Shown one piece after another: positions 17,010 to 26,636 of a DNA stretch of 64,000 nucleotides. The first letter of the stretch is position 1. Each line of letters begins with the position of its first letter. The notes beneath the pieces are model-generated. The model saw only the letters and a program-made list of their open reading frames with translations. It made no database searches and had not been told where the DNA came from. The position numbers and the translations under genes are program-made. Origin of the DNA: Desulforhopalus sp. IMCC35007 (GTDB lineage Bacteria; Desulfobacterota; Desulfobulbia; Desulfobulbales; Desulfocapsaceae). The stretch is taken from the NCBI RefSeq assembly GCF_005116575.1, contig NZ_SWCN01000020.1:1-64000 (forward strand). The letters run 5' to 3'.

Positions 17010-19513
17010 CTTGCCACCTCTTTCTTAACAGGAAATGCTGCCGTAAACAGTGCACCTCCCCATTTGCTGGTTGAAACATGTAAGGTTCCCTGGTGATCGC
17101 TGATAATTCTGTGGCATATACTCAGGCCGATCCCTGAACCATAATGTTTGGTGGTAAAGAAAGGATCAAATATCTTGCCACGAAGTTCTGAAGCAACACC
17201 TGATCCGGAGTCGGCAACCGTTATAACTATAGATTGCACCCCAGCTGCTGTGGTTCTTTCTCCTGTTTTTATCAGGAGTTTTTTCTCTTTTTCAGGCTCT
17301 GTCATCTCTTCGATAGCATTGGTTATCAGATTCAACATCATCTGTTCAATTAACTGACTGTCCATGTAACATTCAGGCAACTTCTCATTTAAGCTCAGCT
17401 CCAGTAACACACCACTTTTTCTCAGTGTGACTGCGGATAGATCAACCGCTCCTTTCACACACTGGTTCACGTTCATAATTTGCATTTTATGCTGACTTGG
17501 CTTGGAAAAATCCATGACCCGCTTCACAACAGTTTCTATTTTGTGGGAAGCTCTATCCATTTCCTCAATAGATTCATTAATGCTGCTCAGATGATTCATA
17601 TCAAAATACTCCGCGGCACAGAGCCGCTTCAAGGTACTCAGATAGACATTAATGGTGGACAGGGGATTTCTGATTTCGTGTGCGATACCGGCAGCCACAC
17701 GACCAAGAGAACCCATCTTGTCCTGAATGGTAACAAGACGTTCCAGCTCCCTGCGTTCTGTGATATCCCGGGCAAAAACGCAGTTGTACTCCCTGCCGCT
17801 AAAGGTGATATGATTGACATGAGTTTCCACAGGAATAGCTTCTCCGTTTTTACAATAGTGACAGGTTTCTACCCTCCAGTTTCCAAGATGTTTCAGTCTT
17901 TTCCAGTCTGCAAAAAATGCTTCCAGGGTGAGGCTCTGGTCGATATCCATTACCGTCATGGATAAAAGTTCATTCCTTGTGCGGCCGAGTTTTTTGCAGG
18001 TTGTTTCGTTCACATCGACAATTTTACCATTTGCATCCACCCAGTAGACCATGTCATTTGCATGATCGATGGAAAAACGAGTAACGAGCAATGCCTCCGT
18101 GGCTTTACGTTTTTCCGTTACATCCTGAGCGGTTAAGATCATCAAATCCTGATCAACCAAGGGGATTCCTTTGATAGTAACAAACCGTTGTTCACCGCTT
18201 TGGGTCGTGGAGCGAAGGTTTCTCCATACCATTTTAGGCAGATTCCTGGTTACGATGCCTTTAAGCACCTTTTTCTTTACCGCTTTTCTATATTTCGGAT
18301 CCGGGTACACATTCCAAAAGAAGGAATCGAAACTGTGGATCTCTTCCTTAGGCCAGCCATGTATCCTGCTGAATTCATCATTCATGTAATACACAGCTCC
18401 ACCACGAATCGCGCCGACGGCAAGGCCTATGGGCAGATTATCCAGGATTGTTTCAATAAATTCTTTCCGCTTTCTCAGTTGATCTTTATTTTCCTGAAGT
18501 ACCATGTACGCCCTTTTACGGTCGTTCACCTCCCCAAGTAGACTATCATAGGCGGAGGAAAGTTGTTCCGTTCGTTCCTGCACACGCATTTCCAGCTTCT
18601 TCTGTTCTTCTAGCAAATTTGCTTCCAACCGCTTCCGTTTTGTGATATCACGATTACTTGCCCGACGGCCGAGATAATTCCCCCCCTCATCGGTTACGGT
18701 CTGACAGATATGAGATATCCAGACTTCCCGTCCCTCGCGGTTTATGATACGAAAATCTATCTGGCAGGTATCTTCCATCGTCATTTCCTGCTCATAATGA
18801 CGCTGAAATTCTTCCATGTCATCTGGATGTATCATGGTTTTCAGGAGCCCAGAATTGCTCTGAAAATCTTCAATTCCATAGCCGGTAATCCGTTCGCATG
18901 AAGGCGATATATAGATGAATTTTCCTTCAGGATTTATCCAGTATTCCCAGTCGTAGATCGACTCCGCCACAATACGGAGTGTTTTTTCCCGTTGTCGCAG
19001 CTCATGAAGTGCCCGTTGACACTCGGCCAGCTCCAGCCCCTTCTGATGACCAATAATTTCAGGGTGGCCCTCGGCATAATTGTTCTCTTTCAGGCTTCCG
19101 ACATCTCTCAGAGGCTTGTGACAGGTGATATCCTGCAGGGTTGTGAGCGCCCCAGTGATTGTACCATGAGCGTCTTTAAGGGGAGATGCCGTGAGGTAAT
19201 ACCAGCGACCTTCATGAGAAATATCAGGGAAAAATATTTCTGCCTCATATGCTCCAGTCACAAATTTTGACTGTCGTACGCCTTGAGCAAAATGACTGAC
19301 GAACACCCCTAGCGGCGCCCTCTCAACAATAAGGTCTGCCAGAACCTGCTTTTCCTCTTTGTAGAAGGCCTGCCACTGTCTCTTTGTGCCGATCATTTCA
19401 GCTGCCTGAAGGCCCGTCAACTGTTCACAGGCAATGTTCCAGTGGGTGATCAAATGGTTATGATCTATTGCAAAAGTCGGGATCAAACTTACGTCAAGAA
19501 GTTGTGCAATCAT
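17006..19513 (-). CDS. Cytosolic multi-PAS sensor histidine kinase
   Basis: An 835-residue kinase without membrane segments. Up to four PAS domains can be read: residues about 1-130 (FAIDHNHLITHWN), 190-300 (INPEGKFIYISPSCERITGY), 345-465 (NLPIGLAVGAIRGGAVYYMN) and 475-590 (VYWVDANGKIVDVNETTCKK). A HisKA domain follows with the phospho-accepting His in GIAHEIRNPLS, then an HATPase domain (NLITNAIEE, VADSGSGVAS, GSGIGLSICHRI). It should detect a cytosolic signal and phosphorylate the co-transcribed NtrC-type regulator. The signal is unknown; PAS domains often bind haem, flavin or small metabolites. It is divergent from the receiver/CBS unit. Confidence 0.93.
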   Translation of the reverse strand: MIAQLLDVSLIPTFAIDHNHLITHWNIACEQLTGLQAAEMIGTKRQWQAFYKEEKQVLADLIVERAPLGVFVSHFAQGVRQSKFVTGAYEAEIFFPDISHEGRWYYLTASPLKDAHGTITGALTTLQDITCHKPLRDVGSLKENNYAEGHPEIIGHQKGLELAECQRALHELRQREKTLRIVAESIYDWEYWINPEGKFIYISPSCERITGYGIEDFQSNSGLLKTMIHPDDMEEFQRHYEQEMTMEDTCQIDFRIINREGREVWISHICQTVTDEGGNYLGRRASNRDITKRKRLEANLLEEQKKLEMRVQERTEQLSSAYDSLLGEVNDRKRAYMVLQENKDQLRKRKEFIETILDNLPIGLAVGAIRGGAVYYMNDEFSRIHGWPKEEIHSFDSFFWNVYPDPKYRKAVKKKVLKGIVTRNLPKMVWRNLRSTTQSGEQRFVTIKGIPLVDQDLMILTAQDVTEKRKATEALLVTRFSIDHANDMVYWVDANGKIVDVNETTCKKLGRTRNELLSMTVMDIDQSLTLEAFFADWKRLKHLGNWRVETCHYCKNGEAIPVETHVNHITFSGREYNCVFARDITERRELERLVTIQDKMGSLGRVAAGIAHEIRNPLSTINVYLSTLKRLCAAEYFDMNHLSSINESIEEMDRASHKIETVVKRVMDFSKPSQHKMQIMNVNQCVKGAVDLSAVTLRKSGVLLELSLNEKLPECYMDSQLIEQMMLNLITNAIEEMTEPEKEKKLLIKTGERTTAAGVQSIVITVADSGSGVASELRGKIFDPFFTTKHYGSGIGLSICHRIISDHQGTLHVSTSKWGGALFTAAFPVKKEVAS

Positions 19514-19627
19514 CGTTTCACCTTAGACAGGTTATGCCACACAGTCACTGTACAATCTGACAATATAAACAACTGCGGAATACTGATTCTTTTTACGCTT
19601 TTTCACGTTACACCTCCACCGGCTAAT

Positions 19628-19666
19628 CTGCAAAAAATTGTAACCATAATATGAAAGATTTTGCAC
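19628..19666. promoter_or_regulatory. Upstream activator site (dyad pair) for receiver-CBS unit
   Basis: Dyad one CTGCAA-AAAA-TTGTAA (19628-19643) and dyad two ATGAAA-GATT-TTGCAC (19651-19666) lie 23 bp apart between centres. The enclosing 48 bases (19623-19670) share 36 identities, with no gaps, with 31690-31737. The near edge is 82 bp from the -24 box at 19749. It lies 115 bp from the divergent kinase gene start, so it could also feed back on the kinase/regulator operon, although no -24/-12 box is visible for that gene. Confidence 0.75.
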
Positions 19667-19707
19667 TTACATGACCAGGAGCCGCAGCCAGGGTAACACC
19701 CGCCCCT

Positions 19708-19720
19708 GAACATGTTGATA
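19708..19720 (-). promoter_or_regulatory. Possible IHF bending site
   Basis: GAACATGTTGATA resembles the IHF consensus read on the minus strand (WATCAANNNNTTR), with one mismatch at the end. Its place between the activator dyads and the -24/-12 box is where IHF usually bends DNA at sigma-54 promoters. Confidence 0.35.
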
Positions 19721-19735
19721 CAAGCTCGTAACAAT

Positions 19736-19748
19736 GGGCCTTCGGCCC
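19736..19748. repeat. GC-rich inverted repeat next to the -24 box
   Basis: GGGCC-TTC-GGCCC is a perfect 5-bp inverted repeat that ends exactly where the -24 box begins. It may be a binding site or a hairpin stopping read-through toward the promoter. It has no T run. Confidence 0.4.
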
Positions 19749-19764
19749 TGGCATAATTTCTGCA
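19749..19764 (+). promoter_or_regulatory. Sigma-54 (-24/-12) promoter for receiver-CBS unit
   Basis: TGGCATAATTTCTGCA has GG and GC 10 bases apart. Predicted start is near 19775, giving a leader of about 57 nt before ATG 19832. Strong match to the other members of the set. Confidence 0.8.
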
Positions 19765-19831
19765 AATCTTCATGCTGAAAGATCTATTCCAAAGATTACG
19801 ACAACCTCCTGGCAAGAGAGGAAGAGTATTC

Positions 19832-20239
19832 ATGTTAACCAAAGAGAAAATCCTCCTGATCGATGGCGATGAAGGGGTCAGAAAATCGTTATCATTGTTT
19901 TTCGGGGCTCGCAACTACCACCTCCACACCGTTGAAAATGCCATGCAGGCACTCATCTCAATACAGAAACAAGCCTATGATATTATCCTGTGTGATGAGG
20001 TATTACCGGATATGGATGGTCTGGATTTTTTCAAAATCATAAACAACAGATGTCAGGAAACCATTAAAATTCTTATTTCGTTTTATGGGAATAACACAAC
20101 CTTAGAAGAGGTACGCAAAAGAGGTGTCGACTGGCTGCTCACCAAACCTTTCTCCGGTGATGAGGTAGAGGCAGCCCTGCTTGTATTGATCAAATCCAAG
20201 CAGGGTAAGAACAGCCGGTCCCCAAAGGAAAAGTGCTGA
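19832..20239 (+). CDS. Single-domain response regulator (receiver only)
   Basis: A 135-residue protein made only of a CheY-like receiver. It has the acidic pair in ILLIDGDEGVRKSLS (Asp-Gly-Asp variant), a phospho-acceptor Asp in IILCDEVLPDMDGLDFF and the conserved Lys in LLTKPFSGDEVE. Without an output domain it must act by protein contact or as a phosphate sink. The start is ATG 19832, preceded by GAGAGGAAG; the in-frame upstream ATG at 19772 would begin at the predicted transcription start and is unlikely. It is 37 bp from the CBS gene and probably co-transcribed with it. Confidence 0.88.
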   Translation: MLTKEKILLIDGDEGVRKSLSLFFGARNYHLHTVENAMQALISIQKQAYDIILCDEVLPDMDGLDFFKIINNRCQETIKILISFYGNNTTLEEVRKRGVDWLLTKPFSGDEVEAALLVLIKSKQGKNSRSPKEKC

Positions 20240-20276
20240 TGTAAGGAAGTTTTACCACCAAAACAAGGAGAGCCAC

Positions 20277-20699
20277 ATGGAAACGACGACAGCAAAATTG
20301 GATGAAATACTTGTCAGAGACATCATGACCAGAGGAGTCGTAACAGCACAATACAGCCTCAATTTACACGAGATTGCCGAGATGATGAGTGAAGATTCTC
20401 TCTCTTGTGTTGTTGTTGTGGACCAGAGCGATGAAGCGGCAGGAATTATTTCCTGCCTTGATCTCGTCAAAGCCTTTAGTGAAAAATCAACCACAGATAT
20501 TGAACGTATCACCGCTGAAGAGCTCATGACGCCTCACATTGTTGAGGCCTATCCTGACATGAACCTCAAAGAAGTCGCCAACATCATGGTCAGCAAAAAT
20601 GTCCACAGAGTGATCGTTCTCTCCCCCGTTGGCAGAAAGCCTGTTGGTGTTCTTTCGGACAGTGATATTGTAAAACAGATGCAACGTGTCCATTTCTAA
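20277..20699 (+). CDS. CBS domain-pair protein
   Basis: A 140-residue protein consisting of two CBS motifs. The first starts ILVRDIMTRGVVTAQYSLN and the second AEELMTPHIVEAYPDMNLKE, each closing with the typical strand-turn (GIISCLDLVKAF; GVLSDSDIVKQM). CBS pairs bind adenosine nucleotides such as AMP, ATP or NADH and report energy state to a partner. No enzyme domain is attached, so it probably acts on another protein, perhaps the receiver encoded just upstream. AAGGAGAG precedes the ATG. Part of the sigma-54 unit starting near 19775. Confidence 0.9.
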   Translation: METTTAKLDEILVRDIMTRGVVTAQYSLNLHEIAEMMSEDSLSCVVVVDQSDEAAGIISCLDLVKAFSEKSTTDIERITAEELMTPHIVEAYPDMNLKEVANIMVSKNVHRVIVLSPVGRKPVGVLSDSDIVKQMQRVHF

Positions 20700-21175
20700 A
20701 CCGATAAAGGGAAAACTCTTGTAACAGTACCTCAAAATTGCGTTCTTTGTTTTGCCCTTTGACAAGATATTTGCAGGTAAAGAAGACTCCGGCAGAAAAC
20801 TACGGCTGCATGTCTGATGCCTTGCATATCTGCCCTCTAGGCACTTGCAATATTTAGGTAGTGCCACGGTTTCTTGGTCTGGTTGGAGTCGGTTCAGTTA
20901 CAGGAACAGAAAGGATGAACATATTACCTGCGTTATCAAGGGGTTGCGGTTATTATCACAGCAACCCCCATAGTACCTCATCTCCACAATCATGATACAT
21001 ATACAAAATTGAGGCAGGACCGAGAAATATAACACATGAAGAGAGTTATATAATGTGATATATACGGGATATCGAAGGGTAGTATGACACGAGCTTTGAT
21101 TGAAATAATTTGATGAGCCAGCAGAATAATGGGCTGATCTATACATCCACACCAGAAAACTGAAGGAGAGTTATC
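20700..21175. other. Intergenic region before the ferritin-like gene
   Basis: A 476-bp stretch without a credible gene. At 20758-20777 the minus strand reads a degenerate relative of the activator dyad (CCTGCAAATATCTTGTC, spacing off by one). At 20940-20968 there is a perfect 8-bp inverted repeat (GGGGTTGC / GCAACCCC, 13-nt loop) that might end the CBS transcript. I found no -24/-12 box for the following gene. Confidence 0.45.
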
Positions 21176-21664
21176 ATGAATGTGTTTGAATTTGCAATGA
21201 AAATGGAAAAAGATGGAGAGGCATTTTATCGGGAAATTGCCAAGAAAACCAATAATGCTGGCTTGCAGAAGATTTTCAACACCCTGGCGGATGAAGAAGT
21301 TGTTCACTACAATACATTTAAAAAGATTTATGAGAAATCACCTGCAAAAGCGGTCGAAAGCAATGTTCTTGATAAGGCCAAAAATATATTTATAGAAATA
21401 AAAGACGCCGGTGGTTTAGATCTTTCCTCTGAGACCCTGCAGACCGAGGCTTACGAAAAAGCGATGGAAGCTGAGAAAGAGGCCTATACCTTTTATGAGC
21501 AGAAAGCCAATGAGAGCGAGAGTCAGGAAGAAAAAGATATCCTGATGACCTTTGCCCGCGAAGAACGTCGACACTATCAGCTTCTGAAAAACGTCCTCGA
21601 GTTTGTCGGCAGACCGGATCAATGGCTGGAAGATGCTGAATATACGACGATGGAAGAGTATTAA
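21176..21664 (+). CDS. Ferritin-like/rubrerythrin-family di-iron protein
   Basis: A 162-residue four-helix protein with two repeats of the ferritin-like pattern: FAMKMEKDGEAFYREIA with DEEVVHYNTFKK in the first half, and AMEAEKEAYTFYEQKA with AREERRHYQLLKN in the second. The Glu and ExxH residues are the expected di-iron ligands. The C-terminal rubredoxin (CxxC) domain of true rubrerythrin is absent. Such proteins in anaerobes scavenge peroxide or store iron in the cytosol. GAAGGAGAG precedes the ATG. It follows the CBS gene by 476 bp and is probably transcribed separately. Confidence 0.9.
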   Translation: MNVFEFAMKMEKDGEAFYREIAKKTNNAGLQKIFNTLADEEVVHYNTFKKIYEKSPAKAVESNVLDKAKNIFIEIKDAGGLDLSSETLQTEAYEKAMEAEKEAYTFYEQKANESESQEEKDILMTFAREERRHYQLLKNVLEFVGRPDQWLEDAEYTTMEEY

Positions 21665-21702
21665 AGATAGTATTGCCCGTCTGCAGGATAGCAATTGAAC
21701 TC

Positions 21703-21732
21703 CCGAATCTTGATGAATCCGTCAAGATTCGG
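21703..21732 (+). terminator. Stem-loop after the ferritin-like gene
   Basis: A perfect 11-bp inverted repeat (CCGAATCTTGA at 21703-21713, TCAAGATTCGG at 21722-21732) with an 8-nt loop lies 38 bp after the stop codon. Only a short T/A-rich run follows. Likely transcription end or mRNA 3' structure. The rest of the region up to 21940 holds nothing I recognise. Confidence 0.6.
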
Positions 21733-21943
21733 CTTCAAATTACCGACCTTTTACCCCTCACAGACCACCAAAATTCCTCCCTGCCCTATCTGCCTCCGCA
21801 CTGCGACGACTTTGTTCATCCGTAAGACCGATGTAACCGTTTTAAGAGACAGAGACCATAGCCCCAAACGCAATACAGAACTCGCACACACCTTTCCCAT
21901 CCATCGGTCCGGCTATTGTTCCCACTGTTTTGCCACAGCCAAT

Positions 21944-21982
21944 CTGCAAAATCTTGTATTGCAAAGGTGCGTGTTTTTGTAA
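21944..21982. promoter_or_regulatory. Upstream activator site (dyad pair) for the N-ATPase operon
   Basis: Dyad one CTGCAA-AATC-TTGTAT (21944-21959) and dyad two GTGCGT-GTTT-TTGTAA (21967-21982), centres 23 bp apart. The near edge is 93 bp from the -24 box, one helical turn more than at the receiver-CBS and P-type ATPase promoters, so the face of the helix is kept. Confidence 0.65.
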
Positions 21983-22075
21983 ATGCAACTCCCTTATAAC
22001 AAAAAATCACCCCCCATACTGCACTATCCTGCCTAAAACAAGAGCAAATCTGAACACACAATAACATCACACCAC

Positions 22076-22091
22076 TGGCATAGTTTCTGCT
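22076..22091 (+). promoter_or_regulatory. Sigma-54 (-24/-12) promoter for the N-ATPase operon
   Basis: TGGCATAGTTTCTGCT has GG and GC 10 bases apart. Predicted start is near 22102, about 95 nt before the ATG of the first atp gene. Confidence 0.75.
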
Positions 22092-22193
22092 CTAGTTACT
22101 GATATACAAATATCATTGATACCGTAAAAGTTGAGAAGCTCTTAAAAATTCATCTTGTCCGTACAGATGGGCTCTGACAAAAGGATAATATAG

Positions 22194-24061
<1,868 letters not shown>

Positions 24062-24069
<8 letters not shown>

Positions 24070-24454
24070 AAAAAATGAGATTCAACAAAGGTCAGATAAC
24101 TCAACACCATCCAGGAAATCAGAAGAACCAAGACATTCTACCAAACCGGTACATCCTCATTTTGTCCGGGAAGTAGGTGAAAGAGCTGTCCGTAAGCTCC
24201 GTGCCCGGCGGCACGAGAGCAGGACAATCTGGTTCGGTCTTGGCATGATGGGACTGATCGGTTGGTCAGTGGTTATTCCGACCTTATTTGGCACCATGCT
24301 TGGTCTCTGGCTTGACAAACATTATCCAGAAGGCAGGTCCTGGACCCTGGCTTTGCTGGTTGGAGGCCTTTGTATCGGCTGTTTTAATGCCTGGCATTGG
24401 GTTGCTAAAGAACACCAGGCCATACGGGAGGAACAGGAAGAAAATGATGAATAG
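24062..24454 (+). CDS. atpQ: N-type ATPase membrane protein AtpQ (AtpI-like)
   Basis: A 130-residue protein specific to N-type operons, related to AtpI. The first 65 residues are charged and cytosolic (HFVREVGERAVRKLRARR). Two membrane segments follow, separated by WLDKHYPEGRS: one around WFGLGMMGLIGWSVVIPTLF and one around WTLALLVGGLCIGCFNAWHW. AtpQ is thought to help assemble the c ring or move Mg/Ca ions, based on AtpI work. The start ATG 24062 overlaps the atpC stop by 8 bp. Confidence 0.85.
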
Positions 24455-24767
24455 CATGCTCATACCTGCTCTGGCAGCCATCGCCGGTGCAGTGCTCGGA
24501 GGAATATTCTTTGGAGGCCTGTGGTGGACGGTTCAAAAAGGAGTCTCTTCCCGACAGCCTGCACTGTTATTTATTAGCAGCTGGCTTCTGCGGACAATCA
24601 TCGTCACGGCTGGATTTTATTGTATCACAAGAGGACACCTGGACCGGCTCCCGGCCTCTCTTATCGGCTTTACCCTCGCCCGTTTTGTTGTAATGCGGGG
24701 AACAGACAAACAACCGATATCTCAACACTTACCTGTACACGGGGCCAATCATGAAGCTGAGTCCTGA
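24444..24767 (+). CDS. atpR: N-type ATPase membrane protein AtpR
   Basis: A 107-residue protein with three predicted membrane helices (MLIPALAAIAGAVLGGIFFG; PALLFISSWLLRTIIVTAGF; a third near LPASLIGFTLARFVVM). AtpR occurs only in N-type ATPase operons and has conserved Arg residues in the membrane region, visible here as LLRTIIV and LARFVV, proposed to contact the c subunit carboxylates. Two ATGs stand next to each other (24444 and 24447); GGAGGAACAGGAAG lies upstream. It overlaps atpQ and atpB, consistent with one tightly coupled operon. Confidence 0.82.
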   Translation: MMNSMLIPALAAIAGAVLGGIFFGGLWWTVQKGVSSRQPALLFISSWLLRTIIVTAGFYCITRGHLDRLPASLIGFTLARFVVMRGTDKQPISQHLPVHGANHEAES

Positions 24768-25455
24768 TGAGATCATTTTCTGGCAATACGGGTTCATTAA
24801 ACTCAATGCCACAATCGTATTTACCTGGGCTTTGATGTTACTTCTGACTGTCAGTGCCATAGTTATTACCCGTAACCTGGCAACGGATCACAAACGATCG
24901 CGCTGGCAAAACCTTCTGGAAATCGTTGTCACCGCTATTGAGAAGCAGATCGAAGAGGTCGGTCTCAGTCAGCCACGGAAATATCTCGGCTTTCTCGGCA
25001 CCCTCTTTCTCTACGTTGGTGTCGCCAGTCTCTGCACTGTCATCCCCGGCTACAAACCACCGACCGGTTCTCTCTCGACGACTGCAGCTCTCGCTCTGTG
25101 CGTCTTTGTCGCCGTTCCTTCTTTTGGCATCAAAGAGCAAGGACCAGGTGGCTATCTCAAGTCCTATATGGAACCGACATGTATCATGCTGCCGTTCAAC
25201 ATCATCAGCGAACTTACCCGCACCCTCGCTCTCGCCGTCCGCCTCTTTGGCAACATCATGAGTGGCGAAATGATAATGGGAATCCTGCTCTCCATAACCC
25301 CTTATATTTTTCCCATCGTCATGACCCTTCTCGGTCTGCTTACCGGTATGGTGCAGGCATATATATTCAGCATCCTGGCGGCAGTCTATATCGCTGCGGC
25401 CACACGGGTCAAGACAACAAAACCGAAGACCCAGCTACCCGCGAACCCCCTCTGA
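24751..25455 (+). CDS. atpB: N-type ATPase subunit a
   Basis: A 234-residue membrane subunit carrying the ion half-channels. The essential stator Arg is in LALAVRLFGNIMSGEMIMG, and the last helices contain GMVQAYIFSILAAVYIAAA, both standard for subunit a. Five or six helices are predicted. Overlaps the end of atpR by 17 bp. With subunit c it forms the ion path through the membrane. Confidence 0.93.
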   Translation: MKLSPDEIIFWQYGFIKLNATIVFTWALMLLLTVSAIVITRNLATDHKRSRWQNLLEIVVTAIEKQIEEVGLSQPRKYLGFLGTLFLYVGVASLCTVIPGYKPPTGSLSTTAALALCVFVAVPSFGIKEQGPGGYLKSYMEPTCIMLPFNIISELTRTLALAVRLFGNIMSGEMIMGILLSITPYIFPIVMTLLGLLTGMVQAYIFSILAAVYIAAATRVKTTKPKTQLPANPL

Positions 25456-25469
25456 AAAAAGGAGCCGCC

Positions 25470-25754
25470 ATGTACGACAACCTGACAATTATTGCAATAA
25501 CCTCAATTATCATCGCCGGTATCACCACCTTTATCGGCATGATTGGCCCTGCCATCGCTGAAGGAAAGGCCGTTGCTACGGCGTTAAGCTCTCTGGCCCA
25601 GCAGCCTGACGCCTCGGCAACCATCACCAGAACCCTTTTCGTCGGTCTGGCAATGATTGAATCCATGGCCATTTACTGCTTCGTGGTCTCAATGATTCTC
25701 ATCTTCGCCAATCCGTTCTGGAACCACTTCATCGCCCAGACAACAGGCAGGTAA
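25470..25754 (+). CDS. atpE: N-type ATPase subunit c with Na+-binding residues
   Basis: A 94-residue two-helix proteolipid. The ion-binding Glu is E64 in GLAMIESMAIYCF; S65 and Y69 match the Na+ ligands S66 and Y70 of the Ilyobacter tartaricus subunit. Helix one has GPAIAEGKAV, so a second carboxylate, E31, stands where Ilyobacter has Q32. Two carboxylates per hairpin are known from N-type ATPases and some archaeal rings. M66 replaces T67. These residues favour Na+ over H+ transport. Start ATG 25470 has GGAG just upstream. The loop AQQPDAS is the usual contact with gamma/epsilon. Confidence 0.93.
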   Translation: MYDNLTIIAITSIIIAGITTFIGMIGPAIAEGKAVATALSSLAQQPDASATITRTLFVGLAMIESMAIYCFVVSMILIFANPFWNHFIAQTTGR

Positions 25755-25758
25755 GACC

Positions 25759-26625
25759 ATGTTAATAGACTGGTTTACCGTCATTGCACAGCTCATCAAC
25801 TTTCTGGTACTCGTCGGCTTGATGAAACGCTTTCTCTTTAAACCGATTTTAAAAGCCATCGACGCAAGAGAAAAGCGGATCGCTCTGGCCCTCGCCGATG
25901 CCGATCTGAAAAAAACAGAAGCACTGCAGGAAAAAATTATCTTCGAGAACAAGAACAGCCAGTTCAACCAGCAACGGCAGCAGCTTCTTGAAACAGCGAC
26001 CAGAGATGCAAACATTGAACGTCAACGGCTATTTACCGATGCCCAGCAGGCAGCAGAGGATTTCAGAGCCAGACGACAGGTGGCCTGGCTGCAGGAGCAG
26101 CAGAGTATAAAAGAAGAAATCCTCTCCCGGACACGGGAAGAAGTTTTTGCAATATCGAGAAAAGCCCTTTCCGAGCTTGCAGATACAGGTCTTGAACAAC
26201 GTATGATTGATGTTTTCTCAGACCATTTGCATAGCCTCGGCAAGAAACAAAAAACAGCTCTGACCGGGTCCTTACAAAACTCGCCCGGCCAGATGCATGT
26301 GCGAAGCGCCTTTGAACTTTCTCCAGAGCAACAGAGTGCCATACAACAGACACTCACCGAAATGCTGCCATCCGGACTGAATGAAAGTAACTTGAATACG
26401 GTGAATATGGTGAGTTTCGTCGTTGATCCACAATTAATCTGCGGCATCGAGCTTACTATAGGCGGACAAAAGCTAGCCTGGAGCATTCACGATTATCTGA
26501 GCTCACTGGAAGAACGTGTCAGTGATGTCCTCCTGCAGCAGACAGCCAAAAAAAGTGACGCAGCCATGGAAAACCTCCAACCCGCATCGCCTACTGCAGA
26601 GCCGGATACAGCAGTTACTTTTTGA
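25759..26625 (+). CDS. atpF: N-type ATPase subunit b with delta-like C-terminus
   Basis: A 288-residue peripheral stalk subunit, about 130 residues longer than usual b. One N-terminal helix ([20 protein letters not shown]) anchors a long charged coiled coil to about residue 150. From about residue 180 to 260 the sequence turns delta-like: [19 protein letters not shown], then [20 protein letters not shown] and SSLEERV, resembling the C-terminal part of subunit delta (OSCP). There is no separate delta gene in the operon, so this b subunit probably does the delta job of binding the top of F1. This arrangement is known for N-type operons. Confidence 0.9.
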   Translation: MLIDWFTVIAQLINFLVLVGLMKRFLFKPILKAIDAREKRIALALADADLKKTEALQEKIIFENKNSQFNQQRQQLLETATRDANIERQRLFTDAQQAAEDFRARRQVAWLQEQQSIKEEILSRTREEVFAISRKALSELADTGLEQRMIDVFSDHLHSLGKKQKTALTGSLQNSPGQMHVRSAFELSPEQQSAIQQTLTEMLPSGLNESNLNTVNMVSFVVDPQLICGIELTIGGQKLAWSIHDYLSSLEERVSDVLLQQTAKKSDAAMENLQPASPTAEPDTAVTF

Positions 26626-26636
26626 AGAGAACAGCA

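Noticed and set aside
19514-19622. Sigma-54 promoter driving the kinase/regulator operon itself from the shared dyads
   Set aside because: No GG-N10-GC arrangement is present on the minus strand in this interval.
20758-20777. Further CTGCAA-type activator site upstream of the ferritin-like gene
   Set aside because: CCTGCAAATATCTTGTC has a 5-base rather than 4-base gap, no second dyad at 23 bp, and no -24/-12 box was found between it and 21176.
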